Counted from the first letter of the stretch, positions 35,897 to 46,467 are shown. The stretch is 64,000 bases of DNA from an uncultured Paracoccaceae bacterium (GCA_934500835.1 CAKSTR010000005.1:1-64000), one strand, 5' to 3'. Notes: generated by a model from the letters alone, not told the origin. Numbers and translations: made by a program.

Positions 35897-36877
35897 TCAG
35901 GGCAGCAGCCGGTCCAGGGCGGACCAGTCGTCCAGTTCCAGCCGCACCACCAGCACCAGCACCTTCGGGCGGAACCATGCCGGCAGCCGGGCGGCATCCT
36001 TTTCCGTGGTCACCAGTTGCGCGCCGGTTGACTGCGCCTCATGCTCAAGCCGGCGCAGCAGCGCGTCCTGAAACGGCTCGTGGTCTGACAGCGCCACGGC
36101 ACGCAGGATCTCGGCCCCTTCCGCCCGGAGGGAGGCGAAGAACTTTTCGGGATGGCCGATGCCGGCAAAGGCGATGACCCGCTCGCCCTGCCAGTCCATC
36201 CCCATCTGCAAAGGCGCCAGCCGCCCCGTCAGATGCGGCACTGACATGGCGTTTTTCCATGTCTGCAGGAAGGTGGCCTGCGCCGGGGGTTCCCCGATCG
36301 ACAGCACCGCCGTGGCGCGGGCCAGCCCCGTCGCAACCGGCTCGCGCAGCGGCCCTGCGGGCAGGCAGCGGCCATTGCCGAACCCCTGTCCTGCGTCCAC
36401 CACCACCAGCGAGACGTCTTTGTGCACCGACGGGTTCTGAAAGCCGTCATCCAGCAGGATGACCTGCGCGCCTGCGGATTCGGCGGCCTGCACCCCCGCC
36501 GCGCGATCCCGCGCGATCCAGGTCGGGGCAAAGGCTGACAGCAGAAGGGGTTCATCCCCGGTTTCCGCGGCAGAGTGGCGCGTGGCGTCCACCTGCACCG
36601 GCCCGGCAAGGCGGCCGCCATGGCCGCGGCTGACGACATGCACCGCCAGGCCACGCGCCAGCAGCCGCTGCGCCAGGGCGATGGCAGTCGGCGTCTTGCC
36701 GGTGCCGCCTGCGTTCAGATTGCCGATGCAGATCACCGGCACCTTGGCCCGATAGCCCGGCCCCCGCGCCAGCCTGCGGGCCGTCGCCCAGGCGTAAAGC
36801 CAGCCCAGGGGCGCCAGCAGGCGCGCGGCAAGCGCGGGCCGGTCGGGCGGGGTGAACCAGAAGCCGGGCGCGCGCAT
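35897..36877 (-). CDS. lpxK: tetraacyldisaccharide 4'-kinase (lipid A)
   Basis: A 326-residue inner-membrane-associated kinase that phosphorylates the 4' position of the lipid A disaccharide. The P-loop is [14 protein letters not shown] (GGTGKT at 57-62), with VVSRGHGG and LLDDGFQN, both characteristic of LpxK, downstream. Its ATG shares one base with the waaA stop (TGATG), so the two lipopolysaccharide genes are coupled. The extended open frame to 37297 is overlap with waaA. Confidence 0.92.
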   Translation of the reverse strand: MRAPGFWFTPPDRPALAARLLAPLGWLYAWATARRLARGPGYRAKVPVICIGNLNAGGTGKTPTAIALAQRLLARGLAVHVVSRGHGGRLAGPVQVDATRHSAAETGDEPLLLSAFAPTWIARDRAAGVQAAESAGAQVILLDDGFQNPSVHKDVSLVVVDAGQGFGNGRCLPAGPLREPVATGLARATAVLSIGEPPAQATFLQTWKNAMSVPHLTGRLAPLQMGMDWQGERVIAFAGIGHPEKFFASLRAEGAEILRAVALSDHEPFQDALLRRLEHEAQSTGAQLVTTEKDAARLPAWFRPKVLVLVVRLELDDWSALDRLLP

Positions 36878-38070
36878 CAGCCCTCTCCGTCCAGAGTGGC
36901 GCGAACGCGGGCCAGAAGTGCTTCGGTTGCCTCTGCCCCGTCCGAGGCCACGCTCCAGGCCGCCTGCGCCAGCCTTGCGGCCCGGTCGGGCGCCAGAAGA
37001 TCGCCCAGGGCCTCGGCCAGATCCTGTGCCGAGGCGACGGCCCGTGCCGCCCGCGCCGCGCCCAGCCGCCCGAAGGCCGCCCCGTGCAGCCCGGCGCGCG
37101 GCCCGTGCAGAATGGCCGAACCAAGGGCGGCCGCCTCCATCGGATCGCGCAAGGCGCCGGTGCCGGACAGCGAGCCGCCAAGAAAGCTGATCGGGGCCAG
37201 CCGATACCACAGGCCGATTTCGGCCGGATTGTCGACCAGAAACAACTCGGTCTGCGCTTCGGGCTCTTCTTCCCGGGCGCGGAGGGCAATGGCCCAACCC
37301 TCTGCCTCGGCCCGGGCGGCGATGGCTTCGGCCCGGTCGGGGCGTTCGGGCAGCAGGATCAGCAACAGCCGGTGCGACTGGCGCAGGGCGGCGCGATGGG
37401 CCGCGATCACCGCCTCTTCCTCGGCCTCGGGCAGGGCCGCCGCGAACCAGACCGGACGGGTGGCGAAGGTTGCCGCCAGCGCCGTGCGCTCCGCCTCGAT
37501 ACAGTCAAGTGCAGCCGAAGGCTCTTCCAGCCGCCCCGTTACCGCCACGGCCGAGGGCGAGGCACCGGCCCGGCGAAAGCTGCGGGCCGAGGCTTCGTCC
37601 AGCGCGCCGATCCAGCGAAAGGGCAGAAGCGCGCCCCGGATCACCCCCGGAAACCAGCCGTCGCGGTCCTTTGGAAGCCGCGGCGTCCTGGCATCGGCCA
37701 TCAGCAGCGGGACATGCCGCTTTGCCGCCTCTCCGACAAGCGCCGGGCGTAACTCGCCTTCGGTGAAAAGCCCGAGGTCGGGCCGCCAGTGATCCAGAAA
37801 GGCCCGCGCCTCGGCGGGGGTGTCGGGTGGGGGCGGCTGTACCAGCGTGCCGGGCAGGTCGGGCAGCGGATCGGGACAGGTGATCAGGCAGGGCGTGCCG
37901 TCATCCAGCCACAGCCGCCGCGCCAGTTCGCGCAGGCCCGGTGCGGCCGCCGCATCGGGCGCGTGCAGCCAGACCAGTTGCCCGGCCGGTCGCGCCGGTC
38001 GCGGTGTGTCCTTCCCCGTCTCGCCCCGATGGCCAAGCCCATAAAGCGTAAGGCCGATCTTCAGCGCCAT
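36877..38070 (-). CDS. waaA: 3-deoxy-D-manno-octulosonic acid (Kdo) transferase
   Basis: The 397-residue protein fits the KdtA/WaaA family: N-terminal [15 protein letters not shown], an acidic motif with [10 protein letters not shown] (catalytic Glu region), [10 protein letters not shown], and the C-terminal [20 protein letters not shown] motif for CMP-Kdo binding. It adds Kdo to lipid A precursors. The N-terminal stretch is more divergent than in enteric WaaA, a form seen in this bacterial group. Coupled to lpxK downstream and close to a DUF4170 gene upstream. Confidence 0.85.
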   Translation of the reverse strand: MALKIGLTLYGLGHRGETGKDTPRPARPAGQLVWLHAPDAAAAPGLRELARRLWLDDGTPCLITCPDPLPDLPGTLVQPPPPDTPAEARAFLDHWRPDLGLFTEGELRPALVGEAAKRHVPLLMADARTPRLPKDRDGWFPGVIRGALLPFRWIGALDEASARSFRRAGASPSAVAVTGRLEEPSAALDCIEAERTALAATFATRPVWFAAALPEAEEEAVIAAHRAALRQSHRLLLILLPERPDRAEAIAARAEAEGWAIALRAREEEPEAQTELFLVDNPAEIGLWYRLAPISFLGGSLSGTGALRDPMEAAALGSAILHGPRAGLHGAAFGRLGAARAARAVASAQDLAEALGDLLAPDRAARLAQAAWSVASDGAEATEALLARVRATLDGEG

Positions 38071-38098
38071 GGCGGCAGGCCCTCGTCAACCGGAAGTC

Positions 38099-38341
38099 TC
38101 AGCCCAGTTCCTCGGTCGCCGAGGCCGGTTTGCCCTCATCCCGCAGGCGGTGGATATGCGCGATGAAGTAGCGCATATGGGCATTGTCCACGGTGCGCTG
38201 CGCCTCGCCCTTCCAGGCTCGGAAGGCGCTGTCGTAGTCCGGGAACATCCCGACAATGTGGATCTGCGTCACGTCGCGGAAGACGTTTCTCTGCGGGTCG
38301 ACAAGCTCTCCGCCGAAGACAAGGTGAAGGCGTTGGGTCAT
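38099..38341 (-). CDS. DUF4170 family protein
   Basis: An 80-residue cytoplasmic protein beginning MTQRLHLVFGGELVDPQRNVFRD and containing IHIVGMFPDYDSAFRAWKGEAQRTVDNA. DUF4170 genes are commonly found beside waaA in alphaproteobacteria; their function is unknown. I start at 38341 (GAGG upstream) rather than the ATG 14 codons earlier, which adds unrelated residues. It ends 28 bp before waaA and may be cotranscribed. Confidence 0.78.
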   Translation of the reverse strand: MTQRLHLVFGGELVDPQRNVFRDVTQIHIVGMFPDYDSAFRAWKGEAQRTVDNAHMRYFIAHIHRLRDEGKPASATEELG

Positions 38342-38450
38342 GGGGGCCTCGGGTGGTTCCTTTGGCGTGCAGACTATCCGCAAGCCGCGTCGGGCGAAAG
38401 ATGCGGCAATGCGGCATGCTGACTGCGGCGCGCAAGAGACTTGGGCGGGG

Positions 38451-39395
38451 TCAGGGACTGTTTTGCGCGGAAAGCCCGGTCAGGAAGCGCCGGAAAGCCT
38501 GGTGCCTTTGTCGGGCCAAAGCGACGGCGCGCGCCGGCGTCACCGCGATGAAGGCCAGCATTTCGCCCGGCCGCAATTGCGCCAGCCCGTCGGTGTCGTC
38601 CGAAAGAACCGTGGCGATCTTCGGATAGCCGCCCGTGGTCTGATGATCGGCCATCAGAACCGTCGCCACGCCATCGCCCGAGACCTGCACCGCGCCGCGG
38701 ACGATGCCCTGCGAGGGGATGCCAAGGGCCGCCTCGGGCACAAGCGGCGGGCCGGAGAGGCGCAGGCCCATGCGGTCGAAGGAGGGCGTCACGCGAAAGG
38801 GGCTGGTCAGCAGCGCGTCGATCGTCTCTGGCGCGAAAAGCCGGTCCTGCGGGCCCAGGGTCACATGCATGCGCTGGCGCGGGCGGCAGAACACCGGGCA
38901 GGGGATCGCCACGGCAGGCCGTGTTCGCGGGGCCGCGATGGCCAGCACCTGACCGGCGCGCAGGTTGCCGCCTCCAAGTCCGCTGCCGCCGTGGGTGGAG
39001 GATGAATTCAGCCATGTTCGGCACTGAATTTTCCCCGCTACCGCCAGACAGCACCAGTTGCCCCAGGGGCCGGGGCGCAGGACAAGCAGGTCGCCGGCCT
39101 GCAGGGTCAGCACCTGCCAAGACCCCGCGTCCCGACCGTTGAGGCTGACCACAAAGCCCCCGCCGGCAAGGGCGATGGACACCGCGCCTTTGCGGCACAG
39201 CAGCTCAAGACCGCCCGGCGAAACCTCGATCCCGGTCTGACCAATCGGATTGCCAAGGGCGGCGTTGGCGATGGCCAGGGCCTTCCTGTCCATCGGACCA
39301 GAGGCGGGCACGCCAAAGCGCATCAGGCCGGGGCGGCCGCCGTCCTGCAGGGTGACATGGGGTCCGGCGCTGACGACCTCGATCTCGGCAGTCAT
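38451..39395 (-). CDS. pxpC: 5-oxoprolinase subunit C (biotin-dependent carboxyltransferase-like)
   Basis: A 314-residue protein of the KipA/PxpC family, with N-terminal VVSAGPHVTLQDGGRPGLMRFGVPASGPMD and the C-terminal DGVATVLMADHQTTGGYPKIATV motif. With PxpA and PxpB it forms the prokaryotic ATP-dependent 5-oxoprolinase that returns 5-oxoproline to glutamate. Coupled to pxpB by ATGA overlap; last gene of the operon. Confidence 0.92.
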   Translation of the reverse strand: MTAEIEVVSAGPHVTLQDGGRPGLMRFGVPASGPMDRKALAIANAALGNPIGQTGIEVSPGGLELLCRKGAVSIALAGGGFVVSLNGRDAGSWQVLTLQAGDLLVLRPGPWGNWCCLAVAGKIQCRTWLNSSSTHGGSGLGGGNLRAGQVLAIAAPRTRPAVAIPCPVFCRPRQRMHVTLGPQDRLFAPETIDALLTSPFRVTPSFDRMGLRLSGPPLVPEAALGIPSQGIVRGAVQVSGDGVATVLMADHQTTGGYPKIATVLSDDTDGLAQLRPGEMLAFIAVTPARAVALARQRHQAFRRFLTGLSAQNSP

Positions 39396-40030
39396 GGCGC
39401 GGCCCGGAACCGGAGGTGGTCGCCCACGTCAAAGGCGAAGGGGCGGGCCGGATCATCGGTCAGCACGCGCACCGGGCTGTGCCCGATCCGCCACCAGCCG
39501 GTCGGCATGGTCAGGGTCGTGATCAGGCACATGCCGCCCGCGATGATCACGCTGCCCGCCGGCACGTTGCGGACGGGGGCAGGTTTGCGATCCAGATGCA
39601 AGGGCGGCGGCAGGCCCGACAGGTAGGCATAGCCGGGCGCGAAGCCATACATGGCGACCTCATAGTCGCCGCTTTGGTGCACGCTGGCGATGCGTTCGGC
39701 TGTCAGGCCGGTGCGGGTGGCAACGTCGGCCAGATCCGGCCCGTCATAGGCAATCGGAATCTCGTGCCGCCGTGGTGCCGCAACGGTCTTTGCACCTTCC
39801 GAAAGCAGGGTTTCAAGATGTGCCTGTGCTGCCCGGTGATCGGTGATCTGCGGATCGAAGGCGACCAGAAGCGTGACGAGGGCGGGGACGGCCTCGGCAA
39901 AGCCCGCGAAGGGCCGGGCGGCAAGCGCCCCATCCAGCGCAAGCACGGCACGGTGGGCGGCGGGGTCCGGTTCCGTGGCGAATTCCACCATCAGCGCCCG
40001 GTCCCCGGCAGGAAGAAATCGAGGCGTCAT
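39392..40030 (-). CDS. pxpB: 5-oxoprolinase subunit B (KipI-like allophanate hydrolase subunit 1)
   Basis: A 212-residue PxpB/KipI protein: N-terminal FLPAGDRALMVEFATEPDP, central IPIAYDGPDLADVATRTGLTAERIASVH and the MYGFAPGYAYLSGLPP motif, then NVPAGSVIIAGGMCLI. It partners PxpC. Overlaps pxpA and pxpC by 4 bp each. Confidence 0.92.
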   Translation of the reverse strand: MTPRFLPAGDRALMVEFATEPDPAAHRAVLALDGALAARPFAGFAEAVPALVTLLVAFDPQITDHRAAQAHLETLLSEGAKTVAAPRRHEIPIAYDGPDLADVATRTGLTAERIASVHQSGDYEVAMYGFAPGYAYLSGLPPPLHLDRKPAPVRNVPAGSVIIAGGMCLITTLTMPTGWWRIGHSPVRVLTDDPARPFAFDVGDHLRFRAAP

Positions 40031-40773
40031 GGCAGGAAAGGGGCCAAGGCGATGCCGCGGGCCTGCAAGCCTTGCCGGATCAGCCGCGCCATGGCGACTG
40101 AATGCGGGCTGTCGCCATGGATGCAGACGGACTGTGCCTGCAAGGGGATGCGGCCGCCATCGATCGCCGGCATCAGCCCGGTCTCAAGCCACGCCAGAAG
40201 CCGTTGCAAAGCCGCCTCCGGGTCGTGGATCATCGCCTGCGGGTGGCTGCGCGGCACCAGCCGGCCCGAGCCGAGATAGGCGCGGTCGGCGAAGATTTCG
40301 GCATGGGTCGGGATGCCGGCGGCCTCGCCCGCCGCCTGCAACTCGGTGCCCGAGATCGCCAGCAAGGCCAGCCCCGCCGCCTTTGTGGCCTCGGCCACGG
40401 CATCCGCAACCTCGCGCCGGTCGGCGGCCAGATTGGCCAGCGCGCCATGCGCCTTCACATAGGCCACCCGCGCGCCGCACAGCGATGCCACGCCCCGAAG
40501 CGCGCCGATCTGCGCCGCGACCATGGCCGCGATGGCAGCGGGCTGCATCGGCACCACCACCCGCCCGAAGTTCGCCGGATCGGCATAGCCGGGATGTGCG
40601 CCGATCCCCACCCCCCGCGCTGCGGCCTGCCGCAAGGTGGCCTGCATCAGATCGGGGTCCGAGGCGTGCCCCCCGCAGGCGATGTTGGCCGAGGTCACGA
40701 CCGCCAGCATCGCGGCATCGTCTCCGACGCCTTCGCCAAGATCCGCATTCAGGTCGATCTGCCGGGGTTGCAT
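40027..40773 (-). CDS. pxpA: 5-oxoprolinase subunit A (LamB/YcsF family)
   Basis: A 248-residue protein of the LamB/YcsF family with the N-terminal signature IDLNADLGEGVGDDAAML, the SANIACGGHASDP motif, GAHPGYAD and VKAHGALAN. First gene of pxpABC. The start at 40773 has AAGGAG at a good distance; the ATG seven codons earlier lacks one. Confidence 0.93.
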   Translation of the reverse strand: MQPRQIDLNADLGEGVGDDAAMLAVVTSANIACGGHASDPDLMQATLRQAAARGVGIGAHPGYADPANFGRVVVPMQPAAIAAMVAAQIGALRGVASLCGARVAYVKAHGALANLAADRREVADAVAEATKAAGLALLAISGTELQAAGEAAGIPTHAEIFADRAYLGSGRLVPRSHPQAMIHDPEAALQRLLAWLETGLMPAIDGGRIPLQAQSVCIHGDSPHSVAMARLIRQGLQARGIALAPFLP

Positions 40774-40896
40774 GTGCTCTCCTTTGCGGTCCAAGGAACC
40801 ACGGCGGACGGGTTAGGGCAACGGCACTTGCACCTGCGGCCCACAACACGCAAATTGCGGACAGGTTCGTTCGGGTATTTTGGCAGGAGGCCAGAC

Positions 40897-41781
40897 ATGG
40901 AATTTTTGGAACAGATCAGCGGCTGGGGATGGGTTGCCATCATTGCCGCGCTTTTCGTCATCCTGTGTATTTTCCTTGGTGTCCGCATCGTTCCGCAAAG
41001 TGAAAAGCATGTGGTGGAGCGGTTCGGCAGGCTGCGCTCGGTCCTGGGGCCGGGCATCAACTTCGTCGTCCCGTTCCTTGACCGTGTGGCCCACAAGGTT
41101 TCGGTGCTGGAGCGTCAGCTGCCGACCTCCAGCCAGGACGCCATCACCGCCGACAACGTGCTGGTGAAGGTTGAAACCTCGGTCTTCTTCCGCGTGACGG
41201 AGCCGGAAAAGACCGTCTACCGCATCCGCGATGTGGCGGGCGCCATCTCGACCACGGTGGCCGGGATCGTGCGGTCCGAGATCGGCAAGCTGGAACTGGA
41301 TCAGGTGCAGTCCAACCGCGCCCAGTTGATCGAGCGGGTGCGCGATCAGGTTTCGGCCATGGTCGACGACTGGGGCGTCGAGGTGACGCGGGCCGAGATC
41401 CTGGACGTGAACCTGGATGAGCAGACCCGTGCCGCCATGCTTCAGCAACTGAATGCCGAACGGGCGCGGCGGGCGCAGGTGATGGAGGCCGAGGGCCGCA
41501 AGCGCGCGGTCGAACTGGCAGCCGATGCCGAGCTTTACGCCGCCGAACAGGCCGCCAAGGCCAAACGGATGACGGCCGATGCCGAGGCCTATGCCACCGG
41601 CGTGATCGCCGAGACGATCAAGGAAAGCGGACTTGAGGCCGCGCAGTATCAGGTCGCGCTGAAACAGGTCGAGGCGATGCAGGCCATTGCCTCGGGCAGC
41701 GGCAAGCAGACCATCCTGTTGCCGGCGAACCTGCTGGAATCCTTCGGGGATGCGTTCAAGCTGCTGAAAGGAAGGGCGTAA
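40897..41781 (+). CDS. SPFH/Band 7 (stomatin-like) membrane protein
   Basis: A 294-residue protein: one N-terminal transmembrane helix (about 11-31), the SPFH domain (about 35-200, with VPQSEKHVVERFGRLRSVLGPGINFVVPFLDR) and an Ala/Glu-rich coiled coil (about 170-245, ERARRAQVMEAEGRKRAVELAADAE). Related proteins form large membrane-bound oligomers in quality control or lipid microdomains. A strong AGGAGG precedes the ATG. It is followed after one base by an NfeD-like gene, its usual partner. Confidence 0.9.
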   Translation: MEFLEQISGWGWVAIIAALFVILCIFLGVRIVPQSEKHVVERFGRLRSVLGPGINFVVPFLDRVAHKVSVLERQLPTSSQDAITADNVLVKVETSVFFRVTEPEKTVYRIRDVAGAISTTVAGIVRSEIGKLELDQVQSNRAQLIERVRDQVSAMVDDWGVEVTRAEILDVNLDEQTRAAMLQQLNAERARRAQVMEAEGRKRAVELAADAELYAAEQAAKAKRMTADAEAYATGVIAETIKESGLEAAQYQVALKQVEAMQAIASGSGKQTILLPANLLESFGDAFKLLKGRA

Positions 41782-41782
41782 G

Positions 41783-42067
41783 ATGCCGGACCAGATCTGG
41801 ACCGTATGGTGGGCCTGGGTCGTATTCGGACTGGCCCTGGGGATCCTTGAGATCCTGGTTCCCGGTTACATCTTCCTTGGCTTCGCCATTGGAGCCGTGG
41901 TGACGGGTGTCGTCACGGCAACCGGGCTGATTGCCGCGCTTCCGGCGCTGCTGTTCCTCTTTGCGGTGGCGTCCGTCATCGCCTGGCTGGTGCTGCGCCG
42001 GGTGATGGGGGTGCAGGCAGGCCAGGTGAAGATCTGGAAGCACGACATCAACGACAACCCCCCCTGA
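41783..42067 (+). CDS. short NfeD-like membrane protein
   Basis: A 94-residue protein with three hydrophobic segments (about 8-27, 30-50, 52-72) and no protease domain, i.e. the short NfeD form that accompanies stomatin-like genes. The soluble C-terminal OB-fold of longer homologues is nearly absent, so it is at the short end of the family. Starts one base after the SPFH stop and is followed by a strong terminator. Confidence 0.85.
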   Translation: MPDQIWTVWWAWVVFGLALGILEILVPGYIFLGFAIGAVVTGVVTATGLIAALPALLFLFAVASVIAWLVLRRVMGVQAGQVKIWKHDINDNPP

Positions 42068-42088
42068 AAGGGACGACGTCAAGGCAAA

Positions 42089-42114
42089 GGGCGGCCCCGG
42101 TTCCGGGGCCGCCC
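42089..42114. terminator. bidirectional terminator between nfeD-like and phoU
   Basis: A perfect 12-bp stem GGGCGGCCCCGG / CCGGGGCCGCCC with a 2-nt TT loop, followed by TTCT on the plus strand and TTTG on the minus strand. It lies in the 71-bp gap between two convergent genes and probably ends both operons. Confidence 0.8.
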
Positions 42115-42138
42115 TTCTGCTTGCGCGGTCGGGTGGAG

Positions 42139-42849
42139 TCAGCCGGCCGGCTTGGTGATGGTCTCGGCCTTGGGCCGGGCGTCGGTGGGCATTTCGCCCG
42201 TTGCCAGATAGATCGCCTGTTCGGCGATGCCGGTGGCGTGGTCGCCGGCACGCTCGATGTTCTTGGCGATGAAATGCAGATGCATCGAGGGCGTGATGTT
42301 GGACTGGTTCTCCAGCATATGCGTCAACAGCGACCGGAACAGCGTGTTGTACATCTGGTCGATGTCGACGTCGCGCGCCCGGACGTCGGCGGCCAGCGCG
42401 GCATCCTTGCGGGTCAGGGCACGCATCGCCTCTTCCAGCATGACCGAGACCAGCTTGGCCATCCGGCGGATGGTGCCGGTGGCGCCTTCGACCTGACGGC
42501 TTTGCGACAGCGGCAGCGTGCGCTTGGCGACGTTCTTCGCCAGATCGCCGACGCGCTCAAGGCTGGCCGAGGTGCGCATGACGGCCAGGATCAGCCGCAG
42601 GTCGCTGGCGGTGGGGCCGCGCCGCGCAATCAGCCCGGCGGCGTCCAGATTGATCTGTTCATCCAGCGCGTCGATGGCCTTGTCGGCCTGGATCAGGCTT
42701 TCGGCGGCCGCCGTGTCCTGGGCCTCCAGCGCCTTGGCGCTTTCGACCAGGGCGCGTTCGACAAGGCCGCTCATCAGCATCAGCTGGGCCAGAAGCGCCT
42801 CGATCTCGCGGTCGAAGGTCGGGGCGATGTGGGGGGTGTCGGTGGTCAT
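42139..42849 (-). CDS. phoU: phosphate signalling protein PhoU
   Basis: A 236-residue all-helical protein of two repeated three-helix bundles. Metal-binding ExxxD-type motifs are visible, such as LERVGDLAKNVAKR and IERAGDHATGIAE. It couples the Pst transporter to the PhoR-PhoB system, repressing the Pho response when phosphate is ample. Last gene of pstSCAB-phoU; phoB/phoR are not in the window. Confidence 0.93.
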   Translation of the reverse strand: MTTDTPHIAPTFDREIEALLAQLMLMSGLVERALVESAKALEAQDTAAAESLIQADKAIDALDEQINLDAAGLIARRGPTASDLRLILAVMRTSASLERVGDLAKNVAKRTLPLSQSRQVEGATGTIRRMAKLVSVMLEEAMRALTRKDAALAADVRARDVDIDQMYNTLFRSLLTHMLENQSNITPSMHLHFIAKNIERAGDHATGIAEQAIYLATGEMPTDARPKAETITKPAG

Positions 42850-42860
42850 GCCCTTGCTCC

Positions 42861-43664
42861 TTAGCCGATGCGCCCGGTGATGTAGCTTTCGGTGCGCGGG
42901 TCCTGCGGATTGGTGAAGATCTGCTGGGTGTCGCCGTATTCCACCAGATTGCCGAGGTGGAAGAAGGCGGTCTTCTGGCTGACGCGGGCCGCTTGCTGCA
43001 TCGAGTGGGTGACGATGACGACCGAATACTGCTCGCGCAGTTCGTCGATCAGCGCCTCGACCTGGGCGGTGGCGATCGGGTCAAGGGCCGAGCAGGGCTC
43101 GTCCATCAGCAGCACTTCGGGGCTGGTTGCCACGGCGCGGGCAATGCACAGGCGCTGTTGCTGGCCGCCGGACAGGCCGGTGCCGGGGGCCTGCAGGCGG
43201 TCTTTCACCTCGTTCCACAGCGCGGCGCGGCGCAGGGATTTCTCGACGATCTCTTCCAGATCGGTCTTGTTGCGGGCAAGGCCGTGGATGCGCGGGCCAT
43301 AGGCCACGTTGTCGAAGATCGACTTCGGGAAGGGGTTCGGCTTCTGGAACACCATTCCGACGCGGGCGCGCAGCTGGACCGGGTCCACCCGCTTGTCATA
43401 GATGTCCTGCCCGTCGAGCAGGATCTTGCCCTCGACCCGCGCGCTGGCAACCGTGTCGTTCATCCGGTTCAGGCAGCGCAGGAAGGTGGATTTGCCGCAG
43501 CCCGACGGCCCGATGAAGGCGGTGGTGGTGCGGTCGAGGATATCGACCGACACGTCCTTCAGCGCGTGATTGGTGTCGTAGTAGACCTGCACGGCAGAGG
43601 CGGCGATGCGGGGCTTGATGGCGGTGGTGTCGATGACGGGAGTTTGCATGACGTTCATGTCCAT
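42861..43664 (-). CDS. pstB: phosphate ABC transporter ATPase PstB
   Basis: A 267-residue ATPase with Walker [10 protein letters not shown] (52-60), signature LSGGQQQR (164-171), Walker [13 protein letters not shown], and the PstB hallmark [21 protein letters not shown]. Start 43664 lies 14 bp after pstA; an ATG at 43652 is possible. The longer open frame upstream runs into pstA. Confidence 0.94.
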   Translation of the reverse strand: MDMNVMQTPVIDTTAIKPRIAASAVQVYYDTNHALKDVSVDILDRTTTAFIGPSGCGKSTFLRCLNRMNDTVASARVEGKILLDGQDIYDKRVDPVQLRARVGMVFQKPNPFPKSIFDNVAYGPRIHGLARNKTDLEEIVEKSLRRAALWNEVKDRLQAPGTGLSGGQQQRLCIARAVATSPEVLLMDEPCSALDPIATAQVEALIDELREQYSVVIVTHSMQQAARVSQKTAFFHLGNLVEYGDTQQIFTNPQDPRTESYITGRIG

Positions 43665-43678
43665 TTGCCTGTCTTGGC

Positions 43679-45013
43679 TTACCAGCGGCGCTCGAACCGG
43701 CGGCGGAGAAGGATTGCGGTGGCGTTCATTGCGATCAGGAAGATCAGAAGGACGATGATCGCCCCCGAGGCCCGTTCCACGAACGCCGGGTCGGCGCGTT
43801 GGGTCCATTGGTAGACCTGCACCGGCAGCGCCGAGGCGGGTTCAAGAAAGCCCTGCGGCGGGGCGGAGGGGTAGTCCTTCACGAAGGCGACCATGCCGAT
43901 CAGGAGGAGGGGCGCGCTTTCGCCAAGGGCGCGGGCAAGGCCAAGGATGGTTCCGGTCAGGATACCGGGCATCGCCAGCGGCAGGACGTGGTGGAAGATC
44001 GTCTGCATCCGGCTGGCGCCGACCCCAAGGGCCGCGTCGCGGATGGACGGCGGCACCGCCTTCAGCGCCGCGCGGGTGGCGATGATGATTGTCGGCAGCG
44101 TCATCAGCGTCAGCACAAGGCCGCCGACGATGGGCGCCGATTGCGGCAGGCCGAGGAAGTTGATGAAGAGAGCCAGCGCCAGGATGCCGTAGACAATGGC
44201 AGGCACGGCGGCAAGGTTGGCGATGTTCACCTCGATGATGTCGGTCCAGCGGTTCTGCGGGGCCAGTTCCTCAAGATAGATCGAGGCGGCGACGCCGATC
44301 GGCAGCGACAGGACAAGCACGATGATCATCATGTAGAGAGAGCCGATCATCGCCACGCCGAGGCCGGCCGATTCCGGCCGCAGTTCCGAGGCGTCGGCGT
44401 TGGTGAAGAAGGTCCAGTTGAAGGGCATCGACAACAGGCCCTTGTCCTTCATCTGCTGCGCAACCTTCAGCTGTTCGGGCGAGATGTTGCTGTCCAGCTG
44501 GGCGCTTTCCATGGTGACGCGGCCCTTTTCGAACCCGTCGATGCGGCCGGTGGCCAGCGCCTTGAAGGCGATGGTGGTCCCGATCAGCGAAGGGTCGGCC
44601 AGAACCAGGTCGCGCAGGCGGCGCGGTGCCTCGTCCGACTTCAGGCCCGAGATCTGCTTGGCCGTCAGCGCCGAGGCGTCGATGCCATTGGCTGCCAGCG
44701 TGTCGGCAATGGCCTGATCCAGAACCTTGCCATACCCGACCGTGGTGACCTTGCGCAGATCGTCGGGATTGCGATTGCCTGCCTTGTCCAGCACCGCGGC
44801 ATCCAGCGTCACCTGAAGGTCAAGCGTGGTTTGGCGGAAGGACGAAAGACCATTGCCGAGGATCGAGGTCAGAAGGAAAATCAGCGCGAGGATGCCGGCA
44901 GTCACCGCCGCCATGCCATACAGGCGAAAGCGTGTTTCGGCGGCGTTGCGGCGGCGGGTCCGGGCATCGGGCTCGAACAGAGAGCGGTGCCCACCGGTGG
45001 AAAGGTCGGTCAT
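43679..45013 (-). CDS. pstA: phosphate ABC transporter permease PstA (long form)
   Basis: The 444 residues exceed the ~280-300 of enteric PstA because of an N-terminal extension: one helix (about 33-55) and a ~150-residue periplasmic segment like that of DUF3333-type PstA proteins of alphaproteobacteria. The core permease has [30 protein letters not shown] and [22 protein letters not shown]. It overlaps pstC by ATGA. Confidence 0.92.
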   Translation of the reverse strand: MTDLSTGGHRSLFEPDARTRRRNAAETRFRLYGMAAVTAGILALIFLLTSILGNGLSSFRQTTLDLQVTLDAAVLDKAGNRNPDDLRKVTTVGYGKVLDQAIADTLAANGIDASALTAKQISGLKSDEAPRRLRDLVLADPSLIGTTIAFKALATGRIDGFEKGRVTMESAQLDSNISPEQLKVAQQMKDKGLLSMPFNWTFFTNADASELRPESAGLGVAMIGSLYMMIIVLVLSLPIGVAASIYLEELAPQNRWTDIIEVNIANLAAVPAIVYGILALALFINFLGLPQSAPIVGGLVLTLMTLPTIIIATRAALKAVPPSIRDAALGVGASRMQTIFHHVLPLAMPGILTGTILGLARALGESAPLLLIGMVAFVKDYPSAPPQGFLEPASALPVQVYQWTQRADPAFVERASGAIIVLLIFLIAMNATAILLRRRFERRW

Positions 45014-46467
45014 TCGTATTGCTCCCGGTACTTGCGCACGATGTAGAGCGCCAGAACGTTGAGGCCGAGGGTGAAGACAAAGAGCGTCAGGCCAAGGGCG
45101 AAGGCCACCAGCGTCTCGGGGCTGGCGAATTCGGTGTCGCCGGTCAGCTGGCTGACGATCTTGACGGTGACGGTGGTCATTGCCTCGAAGGGGTTCATCG
45201 ACAGCTTGGCGGCCGCACCGGCCCCCATCACCACGATCATCGTCTCGCCGATGGCGCGGCTGGCGGCCAGCAGGATGGCGCCGACGATGCCGGGCAGGGC
45301 GGCGGGCATGACGACCTGACGCACCGTCTCGGACTGGGTGGCGCCCAGACCGAAGGACCCGTCGCGCAGCGATTGCGGGACCGAGTTGATGATGTCATCC
45401 GACAGCGACGAGACATAGGGGATCAGCATGATGCCCATGACCAGACCGGCCGTCGCCACCGAGGATGATCCGGTGCCCAGACCCAGCGGCATCGCCAGCC
45501 AGTCGCGCAGAAGCGGACCCACCGTGACCAGGGCGAAAAGGCCGTAGACGATGGAGGGGATGCCGGCCAGGATCTCCAGCAGCGGCTTTGCGATGCCCCG
45601 GATGGCGGGCGAGGCGTATTCCGACAGGTAGATCGCCGCCAGGATGCCCAGCGGTACCGCGACGACCAGCGCCACGAAGGACACATAGAGCGTGCCCCAG
45701 ACCAAGGGCCAGACCCCCAGCGACGACCCGCCGCCGAATTTCGGGTTCCAGGTCAGCGAGAAGAAGAAGTCCTTCGCGGGGTAAAGCTTGAAGAAGTGCC
45801 AGCTTTCGAAAACCAGCGACAGCACGATGCCGACCGTGGTCAGGATCGCGATGGTCGAGGCGCAGATCAGCAGCACGCGGATGAAGGATTCCACGATGTT
45901 GCGGGCGCGCAGGTCGGCTTTCACGCGGAAGGCCGCGAAAAGAAGCCCGCCGACCGCAAGGGCCAGCACGACGGCGGTCATCGCCAGCCGGCCATTGGAG
46001 GCGATGCTGCGGTAGGATTTGGCGGCGTCGAAGATGTTGGAGCTGACGTTCTCGCAGACGGCAACGCCGACATTGCCCAGCCGGCCGCGGATGTCCGACA
46101 GGTCGGCGCGCATGTTGGCCAGCGCGTCTTCGCCAAGGCCGCCCGCAACCAGCAGGTCCAGCCCGTCGGCGATGCGGCGCACATCGGCCATGACCAGGGA
46201 ATGGCTTGACCCGGCCGGCACATCGGCGGCGGTGATCATCGCCGAGACGCTGCGCTCGACCATCACCGGCTGCGCCAGCAGCCAGACCAGAAGCGCAAGA
46301 AAGGCGGGAACAGCGGTGAAAAGAAAGACCGAGGCGCCGTAATAGGACGGCAGCGAATGCAATTTGCGGGTGTCGCCACCCACGGCGGCAAGGGCGCGCT
46401 GGCGGCCCAGCAGATAGCCAAGGGCGGCAAGGCCCAGAACGATCAGCGAGAGAAGAGCGATGCTCAT
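45010..46467 (-). CDS. pstC: phosphate ABC transporter permease PstC (long form)
   Basis: A 485-residue permease. The N-terminal ~190 residues form helices plus a periplasmic insert as in the PstC_N-type proteins; the core carries YLSEYASPAIRGIAKPLLEILAGIPSIVYG and GATQSETVRQVVMPAALPGIVGA. It forms the channel with PstA. Separated from pstS by 82 bp containing a hairpin. Confidence 0.92.
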   Translation of the reverse strand: MSIALLSLIVLGLAALGYLLGRQRALAAVGGDTRKLHSLPSYYGASVFLFTAVPAFLALLVWLLAQPVMVERSVSAMITAADVPAGSSHSLVMADVRRIADGLDLLVAGGLGEDALANMRADLSDIRGRLGNVGVAVCENVSSNIFDAAKSYRSIASNGRLAMTAVVLALAVGGLLFAAFRVKADLRARNIVESFIRVLLICASTIAILTTVGIVLSLVFESWHFFKLYPAKDFFFSLTWNPKFGGGSSLGVWPLVWGTLYVSFVALVVAVPLGILAAIYLSEYASPAIRGIAKPLLEILAGIPSIVYGLFALVTVGPLLRDWLAMPLGLGTGSSSVATAGLVMGIMLIPYVSSLSDDIINSVPQSLRDGSFGLGATQSETVRQVVMPAALPGIVGAILLAASRAIGETMIVVMGAGAAAKLSMNPFEAMTTVTVKIVSQLTGDTEFASPETLVAFALGLTLFVFTLGLNVLALYIVRKYREQYE